Shown: piece after piece, positions 7,559 to 15,582 of the stretch | How the letters are laid out: each line of letters opens with the position of its first letter | Position numbering within the stretch: the stretch's first letter is position 1 | Assembly (NCBI GenBank): GCA_964386465.1 | Contig: CAYLTU010000056.1 | Coordinates: forward strand, 1-24,237 | DNA: 24,237 bases | Reading direction: 5' to 3' | Source: GCA-2717185 sp964386465 | Lineage (GTDB): Bacteria > Pseudomonadota > Alphaproteobacteria > UBA8366 > GCA-2717185 | The notes under the pieces: generated by a model | The model's input: only the letters and a program-made list of their open reading frames with translations | Database searches by the model: none | Told to the model about the DNA's origin: nothing | Program-made: the position numbers and the translations under genes

Positions 7559-9109
7559 GTGATTGACCTGGAAGATCTGAATGGACGGCGTTTCGATGTC
7601 GTCGTCATCGGCGGCGGCATCAACGGCGCCAGTAGCGCGCAGCATCTCGCCGCTGAAGGGTATAGCGTGCTGCTGGTGGACAAGGGCGATTTCGCGTCCG
7701 GATCGAGTGGTAGGTCGACGCGGATGCTGCATTGCGGCCTGCGCTATTTCGAAACGCCCAACCCGGTGCGCGACTTCCTGTTGCATCCGCGCCGGTTTCG
7801 CACCGCGCTCGCCATGGCGAAAGCGTCGATGGAGACGCGGGCCGAACTGGTGACCGATTCCAGCGAACGGCTGGTGCCCTACACGCTTTGCTTTCCGATC
7901 TACGAGAACGGGCCGTATAGGCCTTGGCACCTGGACATGGGTTTCAGAATTCTCGGTGCGTTGGGAGGTAAATCGGTACCACTCGACTACCGGCGCCTGC
8001 CGCCTGAAGAGGCGGTGCGCCTGCCGCTTGTCAACGTTCTCGCTGACCCGGCGCGGTTGCGGTCGGTGGCGACCTTTCGCGAGTACATGCTCGATTGGCC
8101 GGAACGGTTTTGCATCGATGCCGTTCTCGATGCCGAGCGGATGGGGGCGGTCGTTCGAAACTATACGGCAGCAAGACTTGTCGAGCGCGACGCGGCGGGG
8201 CTATGGCAGGTCGGTCTGTTCGATGATGGGGGCGAGGCCCAAGTCGAAGCGCCGGTCGTCCTGAACATGGCGGGAATCTGGATCGACCAGGTCAACCGCA
8301 GCCTGCCGCAAGATTCTGAACCGAAACGTTGCATTCTGGGTACCAAGGGGTCGCATATCGTCGTGCAACTGCCGCCGGAATGCCGCGATTACGGGATCGC
8401 GGCGGTCAACAGCATCGGCGAACCGCATTATTGTCTGCCGAGCCAGGGTGGCACGCATCACATCGGCCCGACAGAAACCGTCTATGAGGGCGATATCGAC
8501 GATATCCGCGTCACCATGGCTGAGGTCGACTTCCTGTTGGCCGAAACCCGCAACGTTCTGCCGGGCATCGCTCTCGACCGGTCCGATGTTATTTATAGCT
8601 GGGCGGGAGTGCGTCCTTTGACATTCGATCCTGCGCTGCCCAAGGGCAACCGGTCGCGGGAAATTCACGATCTCGGCCCGCAAGGCCTACCGAACGTTCT
8701 GGCTATGACGGCGGGCCCGGTGATGAGCCACCGCTCGGCGGGGCGGGAGATGACCGCGGCGGTGCGGCGCCTGACCGCGCCGTCGGGCCCGCCGCAAACC
8801 CTCGATTACCGGCCTCGGATGCTGCCTGACGAAACGAATGCGCTGCCCGTTATCGAAGGCGACCACAGCGTCCGGCTTTCGCATCTCGCCCAAATTGCGG
8901 AGACGGAACATGCGCGCGATTTGGGCGATATCCTGTTCGCCCGCACGGGCCTCGGCTACCGCCACCGGCTGACGGACGCCGATATCGACAAAGTCGCTAA
9001 GGTCGTCGCTGGTTCTCTTGGCTGGGAGGAACTGGACATCGCCCGGCAGGTCGAGGCCGTCAAGACACGCCGGGACAGGCTGTACCAACCATCGCCCGGT
9101 ATGGAATGA
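7559..9109 (+). CDS. GlpD-like FAD-dependent oxidoreductase
   Basis: About 516 residues, related to aerobic glycerol-3-phosphate dehydrogenase. The Rossmann FAD motif is VVVIGGGINGASSAQHLAAE with the following VLLVDKGD, and the family block SGRSTRMLHCGLRYFE, which contacts the flavin in GlpD, is well kept. Other blocks are YSWAGVRPLTFDP and a C-terminal helical region with ILFARTGLGYRH. True GlpD reads HGGLRYLE where this reads HCGLRYFE, and it normally has a longer C-terminal domain, so the substrate may not be glycerol 3-phosphate. There is no ATG start. GTG 7559 has GAGG 8 bases upstream; GTG 7550 is an alternative that adds three residues. It is followed after 30 bases by a cupin gene, probably cotranscribed. 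Confidence 0.85.
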   Translation: MIDLEDLNGRRFDVVVIGGGINGASSAQHLAAEGYSVLLVDKGDFASGSSGRSTRMLHCGLRYFETPNPVRDFLLHPRRFRTALAMAKASMETRAELVTDSSERLVPYTLCFPIYENGPYRPWHLDMGFRILGALGGKSVPLDYRRLPPEEAVRLPLVNVLADPARLRSVATFREYMLDWPERFCIDAVLDAERMGAVVRNYTAARLVERDAAGLWQVGLFDDGGEAQVEAPVVLNMAGIWIDQVNRSLPQDSEPKRCILGTKGSHIVVQLPPECRDYGIAAVNSIGEPHYCLPSQGGTHHIGPTETVYEGDIDDIRVTMAEVDFLLAETRNVLPGIALDRSDVIYSWAGVRPLTFDPALPKGNRSREIHDLGPQGLPNVLAMTAGPVMSHRSAGREMTAAVRRLTAPSGPPQTLDYRPRMLPDETNALPVIEGDHSVRLSHLAQIAETEHARDLGDILFARTGLGYRHRLTDADIDKVAKVVAGSLGWEELDIARQVEAVKTRRDRLYQPSPGME

Positions 9110-9139
9110 TCGCCGGCGAAAGAGATAGGGAGAACAGGA

Positions 9140-9577
9140 ATGGCGCAGGAACCGAAAACGCCGCAGGTGGTGCGCGAAGCAGACGTAAAGATGGTCGGGC
9201 CCGGCCACGACGAATCCCATTACATCACCGTGCCGATCAAACAGCTCTATAGCCTGGAGAACATCGGCAATGTCGGCGTTTGCCATATGCAGCCCGGTGA
9301 CGAGACCTGCGTCTTCGCCATTGAGGACGAGGACGATGGTACGGCGCTGCATCATTACGGCCCGTGCGACGAATTCTATTACATATTGGAAGGGGAGTTC
9401 ACCCTTTGGTGGGGCAAGGACGCGGCGGCGCTGGATCACTCCGTCGTGCTTAAGCCCGGCGACTGCACGTACTATCCAACCGGCTGGAAGTACAAGGTCA
9501 AGAACACGGGCGACGGACCGGCCAAGTTCGTCTATTTCCTGACGTCTCCGCCCGGGATCGAACGGCGTTTCGACTGA
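9140..9577 (+). CDS. Cupin-domain protein
   Basis: 145 residues, single cupin barrel. Motif 1 is around ALHHYGPCDEFYYILEGEFT (His71, His72, Glu78). Motif 2 is PGDCTYYPTGWKYKVKNTG, where the usual metal-binding His is replaced by Tyr118. Metal binding may thus be reduced or rearranged, and the protein may be a sugar- or small-molecule-binding cupin rather than a dioxygenase. ATG 9140 follows AGGGAGA at a normal distance. It lies 30 bases after the GlpD-like gene and about 90 bases before the CoA-transferase, all on one strand. The function is not predictable beyond the fold. Confidence 0.88.
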   Translation: MAQEPKTPQVVREADVKMVGPGHDESHYITVPIKQLYSLENIGNVGVCHMQPGDETCVFAIEDEDDGTALHHYGPCDEFYYILEGEFTLWWGKDAAALDHSVVLKPGDCTYYPTGWKYKVKNTGDGPAKFVYFLTSPPGIERRFD

Positions 9578-9666
9578 TAAATGCGCCTTGAAATTGGCGT
9601 TGTGATGCCGCTTATGCCAGTCTCTGCGCCAATAACCCGTTATGCGAGCCTGAAGGAGACACCGCC

Positions 9667-10929
9667 ATGTCCGATAACTTGACCGACTTCGCTTTTCTGC
9701 AGGGAATCAAGGTTATCGATTTCACCCAGTTCGAGGCCGGCCCCACCTGCACCGAAGCGCTTGCCTGGCTCGGCGCCGAAGTGGTGAAGATCGAGAACCC
9801 GAACAGGGGCGATCCCGGCCGCCGGTTGAAGCCTAACAAACCGGATGACGACCCGTATTATTTCCATATCCTCAACGCCAACAAGAAGTCGATTACCGTC
9901 AACCTGAAGTCGCCTGAGGGCCTCGACTTGGTCAAGGACATGATCGGTCAGGCGGATGTCATGATCGAGAACTTCGCCCCTGGCGCGATCGAGCGGCTGG
10001 GTCTGTCCTATGATGTGGTGAAGGCGATCAACCCCGGCATCATCTACGCCCAGGTCAAGGGTTTCGGCGAAGGCAGTCCGTTCGAAAAAAACCTCTCCTT
10101 CGACATGATCGCGCAAGCCTGTGGCGGCACGTTCAGCGTGACCGGGGACGCGGACGGCCCGCCGACCCGGCCCGGTATCTCTATCGGCGACACCGGCACC
10201 GGCATGGTGATGGTGATCACGATTCTGGGGGCGCTGTACAAGAGGCGGGAGACTGGAGAGGGCCACCGGCTTCAGGTCGCGATGCAGGACGCGATCCTGC
10301 ACTACATGCGCATCCCGTTTTCCACGCAGGGCTTGACCGGCAAGGCGGCCGAACGCGGCGGCAGCAAGGTTCCGGGCATAATCAACGCCCCGATGGGACT
10401 GTATCCCTGCGCGCCTGGCGGCCCGAACGACTACGTCTACATCATGACGAGCCGGGCCAATCCGGAGCATTGGGATCGCCTGCTGGGTGTGACCGGGCGG
10501 GAAGACCTGATCGGCGACGAACGCTACCTGACGCCCGCCGATCGCGTGGAACGGGAACCCGAGGTGGACGAAATCATTTCAGGATGGACCCGCACCCTAA
10601 CGAAGTTGGAAGCGATGCGGATCGTCGGCGAGGCAGGAATTCCCGCCGGCGCGGTACTGGACACCGACGAGTTGAACAACGACGTCACGTTCGAACATCG
10701 CGGCGTCATGCAGACCATGATCCATCCGGTGCATCGCCCGTTCAAGATGCCGAGCTGGCCGGTACGCGTCGACGGCAAGGCTGCCCGACTCAAAGCCTCA
10801 CCGATGCTGGGTGAGCATACGGACGAGGTGATCAGCGACTGGCTTGGGCTGAACGACCCCGCGATCGAGGCGTTGAAGACGGAGGGGGCGGTTGGATCGC
10901 AGCCCGTGGTAAGGCCTGCGGCGGAATAA
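9667..10929 (+). CDS. Class III CoA-transferase (CaiB/formyl-CoA transferase family)
   Basis: 420 residues, normal length for the family, which moves CoA between organic acids through an Asp-bound mixed anhydride. Visible: N-terminal IKVIDFTQFEAGPTCTEALA, GAEVVKIENPNRGDPGR, the KKSITVNLKSPEG block and SIGDTGTGMVMVITILGALY, whose Asp175 aligns by eye with the catalytic Asp169 of formyl-CoA transferase. The C-terminus has the usual SPMLGEHTDEVISDWLGL. ATG 9667 follows AAGGAG by 8 bases. The acyl donor and acceptor are unknown. Neighbouring acyl-CoA and organic-acid enzymes suggest activation of a carboxylic acid for degradation, which is inference. Confidence 0.94.
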   Translation: MSDNLTDFAFLQGIKVIDFTQFEAGPTCTEALAWLGAEVVKIENPNRGDPGRRLKPNKPDDDPYYFHILNANKKSITVNLKSPEGLDLVKDMIGQADVMIENFAPGAIERLGLSYDVVKAINPGIIYAQVKGFGEGSPFEKNLSFDMIAQACGGTFSVTGDADGPPTRPGISIGDTGTGMVMVITILGALYKRRETGEGHRLQVAMQDAILHYMRIPFSTQGLTGKAAERGGSKVPGIINAPMGLYPCAPGGPNDYVYIMTSRANPEHWDRLLGVTGREDLIGDERYLTPADRVEREPEVDEIISGWTRTLTKLEAMRIVGEAGIPAGAVLDTDELNNDVTFEHRGVMQTMIHPVHRPFKMPSWPVRVDGKAARLKASPMLGEHTDEVISDWLGLNDPAIEALKTEGAVGSQPVVRPAAE

Positions 10930-11041
10930 CAGGCGAGAGTGTTCACAGGTTTTGGCCTGACGTCACGCTGATATACGGCAAGAGCATCATCAATCGGCGG
11001 GATTTGCGGCCCTCTGACCGCTAGGGTTATGGTGCAGTACG

Positions 11042-12376
11042 ATGACCGAATCCCCTGCGAAGTTGCCTTTCTCAGTCATGGTCAAGCCGGCCGGCGCCCG
11101 CTGCAACCTCGATTGCACCTACTGTTTCTACCAGGAAAAGGACAGCCTGTACCCGGATGCCCGCGCCCCGGCCATGAGCGACGACGTCCTGGAAAACTTC
11201 ATCCGGCGCTATATCGAGTCTCAACCGGGAAACACCGTAACCTTCGCCTGGCAAGGGGGCGAGCCCACGCTGCTCGGCGTCGATTATTTCAGACGGGTGG
11301 TCACCCTTCAGCAACAATATGCCGAAGGGAAAACCGTCGAGAACGCCTTTCAGACCAATGGCGTGCTGCTTGACGACGCATGGTGCGGCTTGTTCAAGGA
11401 ACACGGGTTTCTCATCGGCCTATCCATCGACGGGCCGGAGGATCTGCATGACGCCTACCGCATCAACAAGGGTGGCGCGGGTTCGTTCAGGCAAGTGATG
11501 CGGGGCCTCGATTGCTTAAAGAAACACCAGGTGGAATTCAACACGCTGACCGTTCTGCATAAGGACAACGCCAACCATCCGCTGCGCATATACCGGTTTC
11601 TCAAACAGATCGGCAGCCGCTTCCAACAGTACATCCCCATCGTCGAGCGGGCCGGCGTGGCGGAAACGGAGGATGGATTGTCCCTTGTGTCACCGGCTTT
11701 TCCCGGTGAGGCCTTGGTCACCGATTGGTCCATCGCGCCCGAGCAATATGGCCGTTTCCTGACCGATGTGTTCGACGAATGGGTGCGCCGGGACGTGGGG
11801 CGGGTGTTCGTCCAACTGTTCGACTCGACCCTGTCGACCTGGCTGGGGAAGGGGGCGGAGCTGTGTGTTTACCAGCCAACCTGTGGCCGGGGCCTGGCAA
11901 TGGAACACAATGGCGATCTTTACGCCTGTGACCACTATGTCTATCCGGATTTCCGGCGGGGCAACATCATGGATACCGACCTCGACAAACTGGTTTTCAG
12001 CGACCGGCAAACGGCCTTCGGGCGGGCCAAGGAGGAGTCGCTGCCCGGCCAGTGCCGTGGCTGCGAGGTGCGTGTAGCCTGCAACGGCGGCTGCCCGAAA
12101 CATCGATTCTCGATGACGGCTGAAGGCGAACCGGGATTGAATTACCTGTGCGCCGCCCATAGGGACTTTTTTACCCACACGGCCCCCTACATGCGGTTCA
12201 TGGCCGATGAGTTGGCGCGCGGCGGTGCACCGGCGCGCGTGATGGCTTGGGCACGGGAAAAGGACAACGGCTTCCCCAACCTGAAAACCCGCCGCAACGA
12301 TCCCTGCCCTTGCGGCAGTGGGGCCAAATTCAAAAAGTGCTGTGCCCCGTATTCTCCGACACGCACCTCGGTGTGA
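11042..12376 (+). CDS. Radical SAM/SPASM protein, anaerobic sulfatase maturase type, with C-terminal SEC-C motif
   Basis: 444 residues. The radical SAM cluster motif CNLDCTYC is at residues 21-28 (Cys21, Cys25, Cys28), followed by WQGGEPTLLG and LSIDGPEDLHDAYR, which is the layout of anaerobic sulfatase-maturating enzymes (anSME). The auxiliary SPASM cysteines are present in CGRGLAMEHNGDLYACDHYV and CRGCEVRVACNGGCPKHRF. anSMEs oxidise an active-site Cys or Ser of sulfatases to formylglycine. At the C-terminus (about 419-434) sits a SEC-C zinc motif NDPCPCGSGAKFKKCC, known from SecA and many unrelated proteins. No sulfatase gene lies in the window, so its client is elsewhere or differs. Only a weak ribosome site precedes ATG 11042. 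It is separated from the CoA-transferase by about 110 bases with no clear element. Confidence 0.9.
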   Translation: MTESPAKLPFSVMVKPAGARCNLDCTYCFYQEKDSLYPDARAPAMSDDVLENFIRRYIESQPGNTVTFAWQGGEPTLLGVDYFRRVVTLQQQYAEGKTVENAFQTNGVLLDDAWCGLFKEHGFLIGLSIDGPEDLHDAYRINKGGAGSFRQVMRGLDCLKKHQVEFNTLTVLHKDNANHPLRIYRFLKQIGSRFQQYIPIVERAGVAETEDGLSLVSPAFPGEALVTDWSIAPEQYGRFLTDVFDEWVRRDVGRVFVQLFDSTLSTWLGKGAELCVYQPTCGRGLAMEHNGDLYACDHYVYPDFRRGNIMDTDLDKLVFSDRQTAFGRAKEESLPGQCRGCEVRVACNGGCPKHRFSMTAEGEPGLNYLCAAHRDFFTHTAPYMRFMADELARGGAPARVMAWAREKDNGFPNLKTRRNDPCPCGSGAKFKKCCAPYSPTRTSV

Positions 12377-12592
12377 TTTGGAGACAAGCGCGCATCATGA
12401 ATTGACCGGGGAACAGCAGGTGCAAACGTCTCATTTCAATGGCCCGCTTTTTCGAGGCAAATCAAGAAACATATCCGTGGAATATGATCGTCATTGTCCG
12501 CTGTTTAGGACTTTGAAATCAGCGCAATAGCCGCTGCATCGCTCCGGCACCCTGTCCGGGACCGCCGGACCACAGTCGAGGAAGCCTACCGC

Positions 12593-13456
12593 ATGACCCA
12601 ACCGCCGCCCTCGTTGTCCCGCGCCGTCGTCTGGATGCTGGCCGCCGTAGTCGCCTTGACGACGATGGCGGTGGCCGGGCGGGAACTGACCGCCATGCTG
12701 TCTGTGTTCGAGATCATGTTCTTCCGCAACCTGATCTGCCTGTCGATCATCTTGCTTCTGGTGTGGCGTACCGGGTGGCATCTGTGTGCGACGCGGCGGT
12801 TGCCGATGCACGGATTTCGTAACACGCTGCATTTCGCGGCCCAGGCCGGGTGGTATTTCGGGTTGGGCCATCTACCGCTGGCGAAGGTTTTCGCCATAGA
12901 ATTTACCGCGCCGATTTGGACCGCGATACTGGCCGCCCTGTTCCTCGCCGAGCGGCTGAACGCGGTGCGGGTCGCGGGCACCCTGCTCGGCTTCGTCGGA
13001 GTACTGATCATCCTGAGGCCCGGCATTGTCGCGATCGAACCGGCTGCGCTCGTGGTGCTGGGCAGCGCGATGGGGTTCGGCATGATGTTCGTCATTACCC
13101 GCTCGATGGCGATGAGCGAAGCGCCGCTTACGATCCTGTTCTACATGAATCTGGTGCAGTTGCCGCTCAGCTTCGCCCTGATGCTGCCGGGCTGGATCGC
13201 ACCGCCGCAGGAGCTGTGGCCGTGGATCGCTTTGACCGGACTGGGCGGTCTCGCCTCGCATTACTGTTTCGCGCGCGCTTTCGCGCTGGGCGATGCGGCG
13301 CGGGTCGCGCCGGTCGATTTCGTCCGTCTTCCGGTCGCCGCTATCGTCGGCTATCTGCTCTATCAGGAGCCGACCAGCCTGTTCGTGTGGCTTGGCGCGG
13401 CGGTGATTATCGTCGGCAACATCATGAATCTGCGCGGAGATCGGGCGCGGGACTGA
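12593..13456 (+). CDS. EamA/DMT-family transporter
   Basis: 287 residues made of two EamA repeats with about ten hydrophobic helices: the first repeat at about 10-135 (ends IWTAILAALFLAERL and the typical VAGTLLGFVGVLIILRPG), the second at about 150-282 (ends VDFVRLPVAAIVGYLLYQEP). This is an inner-membrane drug/metabolite transporter, often an exporter of amino acids or small metabolites. The substrate is not predictable. ATG 12593 follows AGGA by about 9 bases. A 6-bp inverted repeat (12543-12548 with 12564-12569) lies in its leader. The PrpF-family gene begins about 100 bases downstream. Confidence 0.92.
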   Translation: MTQPPPSLSRAVVWMLAAVVALTTMAVAGRELTAMLSVFEIMFFRNLICLSIILLLVWRTGWHLCATRRLPMHGFRNTLHFAAQAGWYFGLGHLPLAKVFAIEFTAPIWTAILAALFLAERLNAVRVAGTLLGFVGVLIILRPGIVAIEPAALVVLGSAMGFGMMFVITRSMAMSEAPLTILFYMNLVQLPLSFALMLPGWIAPPQELWPWIALTGLGGLASHYCFARAFALGDAARVAPVDFVRLPVAAIVGYLLYQEPTSLFVWLGAAVIIVGNIMNLRGDRARD

Positions 13457-13553
13457 AAAGGGTGTAGTCCAAAATTCCGCGAAAAGCCGACCCTTGCCTC
13501 CGGTATACTTTCATCGGAAAATTGATAGCACGGACAAATACCAGGATGGGCCC

Positions 13554-14693
13554 ATGAAACAGGTCAGGATTCCCGCTGCCTTCATCCGTGGTGGGACCAG
13601 CAACGCAATCGTTTTCCACCGGAAGGACCTGCCGGAAGACCGCGCGCGATGGGATGCGATCTTCCTCGCCGCGATCGGCAGTCCGGACCCGAACGGGCGG
13701 CAGCTCAACGGCATGGGCGGTGGAATCTCGTCCCTGAGCAAGGTCTGTGTCGTCGGACCGTCGACACATCCGGACGCGGATATCGACTACACCTTCGCGC
13801 AGTGCGCGGTGCGCGACGCAGAGGTCGACTATGCCGGCAATTGCGGCAACATGTCCTCGGCCATGGGTCCCTTCGCGGTCGACGAGGGGCTGGTGACGGT
13901 CAAAGGCGACGAGGCGCTGGTCCGCATCCACAACACGAATACGAACAAGATCATCCACGCGCGTTTCCCGGTCGACGATGGACAGGCGGCGGTCGATGGG
14001 ATCCTCGAACTGCCCGGCGTTTCCGGGACCGGCGCGCCGGTACGCATGGAATTCGTCGAGCCCGGTGGCGCCGGTACGGGCAAGCTGCTGCCGACGGGAA
14101 ACGTTTTGGATACCTTGGAAGTCGAGGGATACGGGCCAATCGAGGCCTCGCTCGTCGATGCGGCAAACCCGGGCGTGTTCGTAGCGGCGGCAGACCTGGG
14201 CGTGAAGGGTAACGAGATGCCGGCCGATCTGGACGCGGATACAGCGTTGATGGCGCGTCTGCAGGCGATCCGCAAGGCGGGCGCGGCGGCGATGGGGCTG
14301 AAATACTCGCCGGCGCTGCCGATGATCGGTTTCGTTGCGCCACCGGCGGACGCGATGCTTCTGTCCGGCGAGAGCGTGCCGGCGGACGATGGCGATTTGC
14401 TCGGCCGCATGGTGTCGATGGGCAATATTCACCGCGCGCTGCCGCTGACCGGCACCCTGTGCATGACGGTCGCGGCGCGCATTGAGGGCACCGTGGTCCA
14501 TCGCGTGGCGCGCGCATCGTCGAATTCGAACGATGCGCTTCGCATCGTGCAGCCTTCCGGCGTGATCCATTGCGCGGCCGAGGTGATGCAACAGGATGAC
14601 CGATGGCACGCGGTCAAGGCAGGCGTCTTGCGCACGCAGCGGCGGCTGTTCGATGGCTTTGTCTATATCCCCGCCGCTTCGGCAGCGGCGTAG
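13554..14693 (+). CDS. PrpF-family isomerase (methylaconitate isomerase-like)
   Basis: 379 residues of the PrpF/AcnD-accessory family, which shares the diaminopimelate-epimerase fold and isomerises double bonds in aconitate- or itaconate-like acids; related members act on oxalomesaconate in aromatic catabolism. Visible: VRIPAAFIRGGTSNAIVFHR at the N-terminus, SPDPNGRQLNGMGGGISSLS, and YAGNCGNMSSAMGPFAVDEG, where the NCGN Cys region matches the epimerase-fold active site, plus PTGNVLDTL. The start at ATG 13554 is preferred because it has an AGGA site and begins directly with the family N-terminus; an upstream ATG (13494) would add 20 unrelated residues. The gene is not next to prpC, prpB or acnD, so a role in propionate metabolism is not supported by context. 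Confidence 0.92.
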   Translation: MKQVRIPAAFIRGGTSNAIVFHRKDLPEDRARWDAIFLAAIGSPDPNGRQLNGMGGGISSLSKVCVVGPSTHPDADIDYTFAQCAVRDAEVDYAGNCGNMSSAMGPFAVDEGLVTVKGDEALVRIHNTNTNKIIHARFPVDDGQAAVDGILELPGVSGTGAPVRMEFVEPGGAGTGKLLPTGNVLDTLEVEGYGPIEASLVDAANPGVFVAAADLGVKGNEMPADLDADTALMARLQAIRKAGAAAMGLKYSPALPMIGFVAPPADAMLLSGESVPADDGDLLGRMVSMGNIHRALPLTGTLCMTVAARIEGTVVHRVARASSNSNDALRIVQPSGVIHCAAEVMQQDDRWHAVKAGVLRTQRRLFDGFVYIPAASAAA

Positions 14694-14729
14694 CATGATC
14701 TGGAACGACGAGTTGGGAAGGAGCGGAGT

Positions 14730-15062
14730 ATGAGCAACATCATAGTGTCCGCTAGGCCCGAAAACATTCGGCGTCGACCTGTCGCAGCCGATGGGCGTTG
14801 CGAAGTTTGCGCAAGTACGCAAGGCGTTTGATGATCACGGCGGCAATTTCGGCGGGCTCTGGCATTCCGACGTGACCTTCTAAGAGAGACCCGTTTTCGG
14901 CTCGATACTCTACGCACCCGATCCGCCCGCATACGGCGGTGACACAATGTTTGCCAGCCAGTATCTCGCATACGAGCCCTGTCCGAGGGCATGAAGGAAA
15001 TGCTCGACGGGATGAAAGCCGTGCACAGTGCGAAGCGCGCATACGGTAATCAGGGCTCTTAG
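14730..15062 (+). pseudogene. Decayed TauD/TfdA-family dioxygenase
   Basis: Pieces of a TauD/TfdA Fe(II)/2-oxoglutarate dioxygenase are readable in two frames. An ATG at 14730 behind GGAG opens a frame that soon goes astray. From about 14767 a second frame reads FGVDLSQPMGVAKFAQVRKA and FDDHG, then jumps directly to GGLWHSDVTF, which carries the iron-binding His-x-Asp; the intervening 50-60 residues are missing. A TAA (14881-14883) follows, after which the same frame continues as ERPVFGSILYAPDPPAYGGD to 14976. A one-base shift then restores homology: ALSEGMKEMLDGMKAVHSA, to TAG 15060-15062. The second iron His and the C-terminal half are absent. It therefore shows a deletion, a nonsense codon, two frameshifts and a 3' truncation. 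It cannot be functional. Confidence 0.85.
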
Positions 15063-15568
15063 GGAGCGGCCGTCAGTTCCAGGAAAGCCGGGACGGCGAG
15101 ACCGGCGAACACCTGAGCCGCCGGGATGTCGTCTTCGCCGTACCATCCCGCCTCGTGTAGAATGTTGAGGGTGCCGAGCACCTTGCCCTTGTGCGCGACC
15201 GGGATGTTGATGATCGACTCGCAGCCGAGCGAGAATATCACCTCGTGATCGAAGAAGACGGCGCGGATGTCGTCGGCGTCATAGCCGATATAAGGTCGGC
15301 CTTCGACCAGTAATTGCCGGGTCCAGGGTAAATCGTTCGGCGGTTTCCGGCCGCCTACCAGGTAGCTTTTCGGTTGATTCGAATAGTAACGCTCAACGCC
15401 GGTTTCCGGCCCGTGATAGAGCAGGGCGGTGTACAGCTTGTGGCCGAACACGGCGTCCAATGCCGGATCGAGCGCCGTCAGGACATCGTCGGCCGAAGCG
15501 GCGTTTGCTGCCGCGACGGCGACAGCATTGAAATGAGGCAGGGGGTCTACGGACTTCAAATTGCTCAT
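15059..15568 (-). CDS. GAF-domain protein
   Basis: 169 residues, nearly all one GAF domain: an N-terminal helix with AAANAASADDVLTALDPALD, a middle strand YTALLYHGPETGVERYYSN, and C-terminal SIINIPVAHKGKVLGTLNIL, the typical closing strands of a GAF fold. GAF domains bind cyclic nucleotides, small molecules or chromophores. No output domain is attached. The protein is the last of four genes on the minus strand, 14 bases after the serine hydrolase, so it may sense or bind a metabolite of that pathway; that is inference. Its stop overlaps the end of the decayed dioxygenase on the other strand. Confidence 0.88.
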   Translation of the reverse strand: MSNLKSVDPLPHFNAVAVAAANAASADDVLTALDPALDAVFGHKLYTALLYHGPETGVERYYSNQPKSYLVGGRKPPNDLPWTRQLLVEGRPYIGYDADDIRAVFFDHEVIFSLGCESIINIPVAHKGKVLGTLNILHEAGWYGEDDIPAAQVFAGLAVPAFLELTAAP

Positions 15569-15582
15569 CGGTTCATCCCAGT

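Noticed and set aside
6893..7930. 345-codon minus-strand frame across two plus-strand genes
   Set aside because: Spans the end of the LLM gene, the gap and the start of the FAD enzyme on the opposite strand, with no recognisable domain or ribosome site.
9578..9666. GCGCC...GGCG stem after the cupin gene as a terminator
   Set aside because: Only about 4 bp and no T-tract, so not supported.
12543..12569. TCCGGC/GCCGGA stem upstream of the EamA transporter as a riboswitch or terminator
   Set aside because: Only 6 bp with a 15-base loop and no T-run. Such stems are common by chance in this GC content.
13422..14822. 466-codon open frame on the minus strand opposite the PrpF-family gene
   Set aside because: It is longer than the real gene but is Arg/His-rich with no family motifs. 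It is the antisense shadow usual in high-GC coding DNA.
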